A stretch of 64,000 bases of DNA from Rhodanobacter sp. (GTDB lineage: Bacteria > Pseudomonadota > Gammaproteobacteria > Xanthomonadales > Rhodanobacteraceae), in NCBI GenBank assembly GCA_024711345.1, contig JANJTA010000007.1:1-64000 (forward strand), in the 5' to 3' direction. The first letter of the stretch is position 1, and each line of letters opens with the position of its first letter. Both the position numbers and the translations under genes were made by a program. This document shows positions 57,769 through 64,000 of this stretch, in pieces. The notes beneath the pieces were generated by a model that saw only the letters and a program-made list of their open reading frames with translations, was not told the origin of the DNA and made no database searches.

Positions 57769-58695
57769 TGCGGCCTGAAGGTGAAGGTGAGGTTGCGCTG
57801 GAACACGCTTTCAAAGCCCTTGTAGGGCAAGGTCTTGGTGCGCAGCACCGCATTCTCGACCGAACGCCGGCCCGCATCGTCGTACGGGCAGCTGGAATCG
57901 ACGGTGGCACTCATCACGTCACCGCCGGGCGACTGCACGATATGAACCTGACACGGAACGGACGGTATGTTATCCGGCCTTAACCAGTTCGGCGTGACCG
58001 CATTCTGAATGGCCGCTGCATATTCGTCGGCGAGATTGCTGTTCTGGCTGTTGTTGCCGGTCTGGCGCTGCGCCGCGTCGGGCAGGTCGGGCGCGCCGTT
58101 GTCCTGGGCGTTCTTCAGATCCTCCAGCTGCTGCTTGGCCTGCTTGGCCCGGCTGTCGAGCTTGCGGGTCTGCTGCGCCGCCGCGTCCATCTTGGCGAAC
58201 AGGTCGTCGATCTGCTTCTGTTTCTCCTGCTTCTGCTTGGCCGCCTGCGCATCCAGCTCGGCCTGGCGCTGGCGCTGCTTTTCCTCCTGCAACTGCTTGG
58301 CTTCCTCGGCCTTCAGCGCCGCCTCCTCCACCACCCGCTCCTGGTCCTTGATGTCGGGCTGCTTGGGCGGCGGCGGCAGGGTCTTGACCTCCGGCGCCTC
58401 GATCTTGGGCGGCGTCGGCGGCGGCACGGTGGGCGGCGGCGGAGTGGAATCGGGTACCGGCTTGGCCTTCACCGCCTTCGGCGGCGGGCTGCCGGTGGGG
58501 CCGATCAGGGTGGCCTCGATGACCGGGCCCTGCAGCTCCAGCGGCTTCGAGCAGGTAATCGGGTTCATCCACGCCGGCAGGTGCAGCGCGTTGAACAGGT
58601 TCTCGTAGGTCGAACACGGCAGCACCGCGAGGAACAAAAACCCCACGATGCCGATGTGCAGGACGGCGGAAAGTACGACCGCCTTAGGCGTCGCC

Positions 58696-58709
<14 letters not shown>
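57765..58709 (-). CDS. tolA: Tol-Pal cell envelope protein TolA
   Basis: 314 residues. One N-terminal membrane anchor (VVLSAVLHIGIVGFLFLAVL), a Pro-rich stretch (PPPPTVPPPTPPKIE), a Lys/Ala/Gln-rich long helix (~residues 120-215) and a C-terminal globular domain for TolB/Pal contacts (AAIQNAVTPNWLRPDNIPS...YKGFESVFQRNLTFTFRPQ). Shorter helix than E. coli TolA. Overlaps tolR by 14 bases. Confidence 0.93.
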
Positions 58710-59160
<451 letters not shown>

Positions 59161-59173
59161 GGCTGCTCTCCGC

Positions 59174-59860
59174 TCAGGCGACGTCGTCGGTCTGGATCTG
59201 CCGCTGCAGCACCGAGGAGAACTCTTCCTGGAACACGTCGTAGCGCGAGGCGATGCGCTCGACCTTGGTGGCGTAGCGGTTGTACGCCCACTGTGCCGGG
59301 ATCGCGGCGAACAGGCCCATCGCGGTGGCGATCAACGCCTCGGAAATGTGCGGCGCGACCACCGCGATGGTCACGTCCTTCATGTCGCCCAGGCCCTGGA
59401 ACGCGCCCATGATGCCCCACACGGTGCCGAACAGGCCCACGTACGGGCTGATCGAGCCGACGTTGGCGAGGAACTCCAGGTTGCGCTCGAGCAGGCCGAT
59501 CTCGCGCGTGCCGGCCACCTGCATGGCGCGCTCGGAGCCCTCGATCGCGCTGCGCGGGTCGTGCGTCTTGCGCTGGCGCTGGCGGGCGAACTCGCGGAAG
59601 CCCGACTCGAAGATGTTCTCGATGCCGCCGGTACCGCCGTGGCGGTTGCTGACCTCGCGGAACAGCTGGGCCAGGTCGCCGCCGGACCAGAAGCGTTCCT
59701 CGAACTCCTCGGCATTCTCCATCGCCGCCTTGGTCTGCGAGTACTTGCGGATGATGATGACCCAGGACAGGAACGAGAACACCAGCAGGATCAGCAGCAC
59801 CAGCTTTACCGGCACGCTCGAATCCGCGATCAGCGTGAAAACATTCAGTCCACTGTTCAT
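59174..59860 (-). CDS. tolQ: Tol-Pal system protein TolQ
   Basis: 228 residues, MotA/TolQ/ExbB stator with three helices: VKLVLLILLVFSFLSWVIIIR, SISPYVGLFGTVWGIMGAF and ISEALIATAMGLFAAIPAQWAYN. Thirteen bases before tolR. Confidence 0.96.
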   Translation of the reverse strand: MNSGLNVFTLIADSSVPVKLVLLILLVFSFLSWVIIIRKYSQTKAAMENAEEFEERFWSGGDLAQLFREVSNRHGGTGGIENIFESGFREFARQRQRKTHDPRSAIEGSERAMQVAGTREIGLLERNLEFLANVGSISPYVGLFGTVWGIMGAFQGLGDMKDVTIAVVAPHISEALIATAMGLFAAIPAQWAYNRYATKVERIASRYDVFQEEFSSVLQRQIQTDDVA

Positions 59861-59878
59861 TGCTTGCAGGTGCTCCGC

Positions 59879-60316
59879 CTATCGGCTTGGGTTGTCTTGA
59901 AGTGCGCTTTGCGGGATCAGGTCGGCAGGAATCGGCGCCGGCCGCATGCGCTCCAGGTCGACGCAGGCCACCCGCACGCTGGCGCGGACCAGGCAGCTGC
60001 CGTCCTTTCCCGTGATCGTCTGGGCGAACAGGATACTGGCTGCGCGCCGTTCTTCGACGTCGACCGTTACCGACAGTTCATCATCCAGCAGGGCGGGCCT
60101 GAGGAAGTCGATGCGCATGTCGCGCACCATGAAGGCCAGCCCGGTGGCCTGCTTGAACGCCATCTGGTCGACGCCGAGCGCGCGCATCCACTCGCTGCGG
60201 GCGCGTTCCATGAAACGCAGGTAGCCGGCGTGGTAGACCACTCCGCCGGCGTCGGTGTCCTCCCAGTAGACCCGCACGTTCCAGCGGAAGGACGGCTTCG
60301 CGGCAGGCTCAGGCAT
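59879..60316 (-). CDS. ybgC: Acyl-CoA thioesterase YbgC
   Basis: 145-residue hot-dog thioesterase. Catalytic aspartate motif [29 protein letters not shown] is intact. First gene of the tol-pal cluster; its start overlaps the ruvB end by 8 bases. Confidence 0.94.
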   Translation of the reverse strand: MPEPAAKPSFRWNVRVYWEDTDAGGVVYHAGYLRFMERARSEWMRALGVDQMAFKQATGLAFMVRDMRIDFLRPALLDDELSVTVDVEERRAASILFAQTITGKDGSCLVRASVRVACVDLERMRPAPIPADLIPQSALQDNPSR

Positions 60317-61358
60317 CGTCGGCTCCGCTCTCGAACAGGTCGGCAGCCTGCGCCTGGCGCGGCGGCGGCACCAGCCCCAGATGGCGCCAGCCCCTGGCGC
60401 TGACCATGCGGCCGCGGGCGGTGCGCACCAGGTAGCCCTGCTGGATCAGGTACGGTTCCACCACGTCCTCCAGCGTTCCGCGGTCCTCGCTCAGTGCGGC
60501 CGCCAGCGACTCCACCCCGACCGGGCCACCGCCGAAATTCTCGATGATCAGGCCGAGCAGGCGCCGGTCCAGCTCGTCGAAGCCTTGCGGGTCGATCTTC
60601 AGCATGTCCAGCGCGGCGCGGGCCGCCGCCAGCGTGATCTCGCCGCCGGCGCGCACCTCGGCGTAGTCGCGCACCCGGCGCAGCAGCCGATTGGCGATGC
60701 GCGGCGTGCCGCGCGAACGGCGGGCGATTTCCTGCGCCCCTTCCGCCGCGCAGGCGATGCCGAGAATCTTCGCCGCGCGGCGCACGATCGCGGTGAGCTC
60801 GTCGGCGGTATAGAACTCCAGCCGCTGCACGATGCCGAAGCGGTCGCGCAGCGGTGCGGTGAGCATGCCGGCGCGGGTGGTGGCGCCGATCAGGGTGAAC
60901 GGCGGCAGGTCCAGCTTGATCGAGCGCGCAGCCGGGCCTTCGCCGATCATGATGTCGATCTGGAAATCCTCCATCGCCGGGTACAGCACCTCCTCGACCA
61001 GCGGCGACAGGCGATGGATCTCGTCGACGAACAGCACGTCGTTCGCCTCCAGGTTGGTCAGCAGCGCGGCCAGGTCGCCGGCGCGCTCCAGCACCGGGCC
61101 GGAGGTGGTGCGCAGGTTGACGCCCAGCTCATTGGCGATCACGTGACTGAGCGTGGTCTTGCCCAGCCCCGGCGGGCCGAACACCAGCACGTGGTCCAGC
61201 GCGCCGCCGCGTTTCTTCGCCGCCTCGATGTAGATCGAAAGCTGCTCGCGCACCGCCTGCTGGCCCAGGTACTCGGCCAGCCGCTTCGGCCGGATGGTGG
61301 CTTCCAGCGCCTCGTCGTCGAGCTGGGCAGCGGCGGTGATGATGCGGTGGTCGGTCAT
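60309..61358 (-). CDS. ruvB: Holliday junction branch migration helicase RuvB
   Basis: 349-residue AAA+ motor: Walker [12 protein letters not shown], Walker [10 protein letters not shown], sensor 1 ATTRAG, and the C-terminal winged helix ([17 protein letters not shown]). Start [12 protein letters not shown] at 61358; the track extension of 59 residues runs into the hairpin cluster. Separated from ruvA by kup. Confidence 0.96.
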   Translation of the reverse strand: MTDHRIITAAAQLDDEALEATIRPKRLAEYLGQQAVREQLSIYIEAAKKRGGALDHVLVFGPPGLGKTTLSHVIANELGVNLRTTSGPVLERAGDLAALLTNLEANDVLFVDEIHRLSPLVEEVLYPAMEDFQIDIMIGEGPAARSIKLDLPPFTLIGATTRAGMLTAPLRDRFGIVQRLEFYTADELTAIVRRAAKILGIACAAEGAQEIARRSRGTPRIANRLLRRVRDYAEVRAGGEITLAAARAALDMLKIDPQGFDELDRRLLGLIIENFGGGPVGVESLAAALSEDRGTLEDVVEPYLIQQGYLVRTARGRMVSARGWRHLGLVPPPRQAQAADLFESGADDA

Positions 61359-61427
61359 GGGACGGATTATGACGGCTTGGGCGCTTGAGTGGGGCTGAAA
61401 TCGACAGCAAGAGCACCCGTGCCCATG

Positions 61428-61584
61428 AGTCAAAGAAGTGCTTCCCTGCACTTCTTTGACTCGCCCCCGTCGGGCTTCGCCCGACCGGGGCTCCGCATAC
61501 CGATCGCGTCCGCGACCGGCATGCGTGCGGCCCATCCGTGGGCCGCAGTGGAGATCTGATCCGCTGCGCGGATCAGATCTCCAC
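61428..61584. repeat. Row of five consecutive hairpins between kup and ruvB
   Basis: Perfect or near-perfect palindromes in order: AGTCAAAGAAGTGC/GCACTTCTTTGACT (61428-61461), GCCCCCGTCGGGC/GCCCGACCGGGGC with one mismatch (61463-61491), CGATCGCG/CGCGACCG with one mismatch (61501-61518), TGCGGCCCA/TGGGCCGCA (61526-61547), and a 17-bp perfect arm GTGGAGATCTGATCCGC (61548-61584) whose right half contains the kup stop codon. No T tract. Confidence 0.85.
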
Positions 61585-63474
61585 TTGCGCGCCCAGCTCG
61601 ATCAGCCGGTTGCCGGGAATCTGGAAGAACGCGGTGGCCGGCATCGCGTTGCGCGACAGGAAGGCGAACAGCTTGTCGCGCCACAGCGCCATGCCGGGGC
61701 GGCGCGCATCGGCCACGATGGTCTCGCGCGACAGGAAGAAGGTGGTGTCCATCATGTCGAAGCCGAGCCCCTCGCGCGTGCACTGGGTCAGCGCCAGCGG
61801 GATGTTCGGATCCTCGGCGAAACCGAAGCGCAGCTCCAGTCCGAAGAAGTTGCCGGCCATCGGCGTGATCACGATGCGCTCCTCGGCCTCGGCTACCGGG
61901 GTCTCCAGCGTCTCCACCGTCAGCAGCACGTTGCGCTCGTGCAGCACCTTGTTGTGCTTGAGGTTGTGCAGCAGCGCGTGCGGCACGGCGTGCTGGTTCG
62001 CGGTGAGGAAGATCGCCGTGCCCGGCACGCGCAGCGGCGGGTGGTCGGCGATGTTTTCGATGAACGGCGCCAGCGCCAGTCCGCCCTGCTTGATCTCGCG
62101 CACCACCAGTTCGCGGCCGCGGCGCCAGGTGGTCATCACGCTGAACAGCACCACGCCCAGCACCAGCGGGAACCAGCCGCCGTGCGCCACCTTCAGCAGG
62201 TTCGCGCCGAAGAACGACAGGTCGATGATCAGGAACAGCACGCCCACCAGCACCACCGTCAACCAGCTCCAATGCCAGCGCTTGCGCGCCACCACCAGCG
62301 CCAGCAGGGTGGTCATGGTCATGGTGCCGGTCACCGCGATGCCGTAGGCGGCGCCCAGGTTGTCCGAACTGCGGAAGCCGAGCACGGCCAGGATCACCAG
62401 CACCATCAGCATGCGGTTGACCCATGGCACGAAGATCTGCCCGGACATCTCGCGCGAGGTGTGCACCACCGCCAGCCGCGGCGAATAGCCCAGCGACATC
62501 GCCTCGCGGGTCATCGAGAACGCGCCGGAGATCACCGCCTGCGACGCGATCACCGCGGCGCAGGCCGACAGCACGATCATCGGGTACAGCAGCGCCGGCG
62601 GCACCATCAGGTAGAACGGGCTGGAAATCGCCAGCGGGTCGCCCAGCAGCAGCGCGCCCTGACCGAAGTAATTGAGCAGCAGCGCCGGCAGCACGAAGCC
62701 GAACCAGGCCAGCCGGATCGGCTTCTTGCCGAAGTGGCCCATGTCCGCATACAGCGCTTCGGCGCCGGTCAGTGCCAGCACCACGCCGCCGAGGGCGATG
62801 AACGAGGTGTCGCCGTGGCTGATGAAGAAACGCACCGCGTGCAGCGGATTGACCGCGTACAGGACCTGCGGATTGGCGATGATCTGGCGCGCGCCGAGCA
62901 CCGCCAGCACCACGAACCACAGCGTCATCACCGGCGCAAACGCCCGGCCGACCTTGTGCGTGCCGTGCCGCTGCACCGCGAACATGCCCAGCAGGATCGC
63001 CAGCGCAATCCATACCACGTAGCGGCCCAGGCCGGGTGCAGCCACCTGCAGGCCCTCGACCGCGCCGAGCACCGAGATCGCCGGGGTGATCACGCCGTCG
63101 CCGTAGAACAGCGCCGCGCCGAAGATGCCGAAGCCGGCCAGCACCCAGCGCGCGCGCGCCGAGCCGCTCATCGAGCGCTGCGCCAGCGCCATCAGCGCCA
63201 TGATGCCGCCCTCGCCCTTGTTGTCCGCGCGCATCACGAAGGTGACGTATTTCAGCGACACCACGATGACCAGCGCCCAGAACACCAGCGACAGCACGCC
63301 CAGCACCGCCGGCTCGGTCGGCGTCATGCCGTGCGTGCCGAGGGTTTCCTTCATGGTGTACAGCGGGCTGGTGCCGATGTCGCCGAACACCACGCCGACC
63401 GCGCCCAGTGCCAGCGTCCGCAACCGGCGCCGGGTCTCCGCCGGCAATTCGCCCTGCACGGTATGCCGTCCCAC
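61573..63474 (-). CDS. kup: Low-affinity potassium transporter Kup
   Basis: 633 residues, the usual Kup length. N-terminal [24 protein letters not shown] signature, about twelve transmembrane helices ([34 protein letters not shown]) and a C-terminal cytoplasmic domain ending VELGAQVEI-like. Two bases after ruvA, so cotranscribed with it. The stop lies in a 17-bp palindrome. Confidence 0.95.
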   Translation of the reverse strand: MGRHTVQGELPAETRRRLRTLALGAVGVVFGDIGTSPLYTMKETLGTHGMTPTEPAVLGVLSLVFWALVIVVSLKYVTFVMRADNKGEGGIMALMALAQRSMSGSARARWVLAGFGIFGAALFYGDGVITPAISVLGAVEGLQVAAPGLGRYVVWIALAILLGMFAVQRHGTHKVGRAFAPVMTLWFVVLAVLGARQIIANPQVLYAVNPLHAVRFFISHGDTSFIALGGVVLALTGAEALYADMGHFGKKPIRLAWFGFVLPALLLNYFGQGALLLGDPLAISSPFYLMVPPALLYPMIVLSACAAVIASQAVISGAFSMTREAMSLGYSPRLAVVHTSREMSGQIFVPWVNRMLMVLVILAVLGFRSSDNLGAAYGIAVTGTMTMTTLLALVVARKRWHWSWLTVVLVGVLFLIIDLSFFGANLLKVAHGGWFPLVLGVVLFSVMTTWRRGRELVVREIKQGGLALAPFIENIADHPPLRVPGTAIFLTANQHAVPHALLHNLKHNKVLHERNVLLTVETLETPVAEAEERIVITPMAGNFFGLELRFGFAEDPNIPLALTQCTREGLGFDMMDTTFFLSRETIVADARRPGMALWRDKLFAFLSRNAMPATAFFQIPGNRLIELGAQVEI

Positions 63475-63476
63475 GA

Positions 63477-64000
63477 TCAGCTCCCCAGCGCCGCGCGCAG
63501 GGCCTTGCGGATGATCGCTTCGGCGCTGTCGCCTTCGGCGGCCACTTTCTGCACCAGCCGGCTCACCTCGGCCGGCTTGTAGCCCAGCTGCTGCAACGCC
63601 ACGCTCGCCTCGCCCGCAGCATCCAGCGGGGCGCCAGCCGCCTGCAGCGTGGCGCCGGGCACGCCGGACATGCCGTCGAGGCGGTCGCGCAGTTCCACCA
63701 CGATGCGCTCGGCGGTCTTCTTGCCGATGCCGGGGATCTTGGTCAGCGCGACCACGTCGCCGGCCTGCACCAGCCGCGCGAAATGGTCGGTGGACACGCC
63801 CGACAGTACCGCCAGCGCGATCTTCGCGCCGATCCCGCTGACCTTCAGCAGGTTGCGGAACAGCACGCGCTCGGCCTCGTGCAGAAAGCCGTACAGCGTG
63901 ATGCTGTCTTCCTTCACCGCATGATGGACGAGCAGCACCACTTCCTGGCCCAGGCCCGGCAGGTCGTAGATCGTCGACATCGGCGCCTCGACCTCGTAGC
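63477..64000 (-). CDS. ruvA: Holliday junction DNA helicase subunit RuvA (5' end outside window)
   Basis: The visible part covers residues from the end of the OB-fold domain: upstream of the first in-window Met the frame reads GYEVEAP, as expected for RuvA, so the true start lies beyond base 64000. Helix-hairpin-helix regions [18 protein letters not shown] and [23 protein letters not shown] and the C-terminal RuvB-binding domain ([19 protein letters not shown]) are present. Confidence 0.95.
   Translation of the reverse strand, partial: YEVEAPMSTIYDLPGLGQEVVLLVHHAVKEDSITLYGFLHEAERVLFRNLLKVSGIGAKIALAVLSGVSTDHFARLVQAGDVVALTKIPGIGKKTAERIVVELRDRLDGMSGVPGATLQAAGAPLDAAGEASVALQQLGYKPAEVSRLVQKVAAEGDSAEAIIRKALRAALGS

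Overview
The window is high-GC chromosomal DNA from a gammaproteobacterium of the Xanthomonadales type, most likely Rhodanobacteraceae (Rhodanobacter, Dyella or Frateuria-like). This placement rests on recalled gene order and protein style (glyA-nrdR-rib, ruvA-kup-ruvB-tol/pal-que-tRNA-Lys, fimT-pilVWXY1), not on a database search. Coding density is high and no phage, plasmid or CRISPR locus is visible. Most long lines of the ORF track are antisense shadows caused by the GC-rich third codon position.

Layout: 0-10 kb holds riboflavin and one-carbon metabolism on the minus strand (glyA, a CTP-synthase-tail-like amidotransferase, nrdR, ribD; then an ADH/LysR pair that splits the rib genes; then an FMN riboswitch with ribE and ribB) and the ribosome-associated ABC protein EttA on the plus strand. 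10-16 kb has pyrF, an acyltransferase, a small module (GNAT, 54-residue ORF, rhodanese, FtrA-like regulator) bounded by the real peptide deformylase gene on one side and a decayed copy of its 3' end on the other, and a DUF4197 protein. 16-21 kb holds cstA-ybdD, an orphan PEP-CTERM surface protein with a candidate sigma-54 promoter, and a second ybdD behind a wrecked cstA remnant. 21-35 kb holds methyltransferases, a DMT exporter, a glycosyltransferase, purL, dsbC, xerD, an RDD protein, an intracellular PHB depolymerase and an ACT/V4R-like protein.

35-42 kb is a predicted peroxide-response locus. oxyR is flanked on both sides by four-half-site OxyR operators with exact 7-nt spacing. One sits against the -35 of a rubrerythrin / Fe-S protein / DUF3501 operon. 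The other sits against the -35 of a short divergent minus-strand transcript that ends at a strong intrinsic terminator before pepN. That transcript has no start codon, has two hairpins and a C-rich loop, and is arranged like OxyS; I consider it the most interesting candidate in the window.

42-53 kb holds apt, glnS, a nucleoside deaminase, a TVP38-type membrane protein and the minor-pilin operon pilE-fimT-pilV-pilW-pilX-pilY1. Three proteins of that operon carry EF-hand-like calcium motifs. 53-64 kb is a minus-strand block: ruvA (cut by the window edge), kup, ruvB, ybgC, tolQRAB, pal, cpoB, queE, queC and tRNA-Lys. An unusual row of five hairpins separates kup from ruvB.

Several families of intergenic palindromic repeats occur. 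The first ~150 bases are rich in homopolymers and look like an unreliable contig end.
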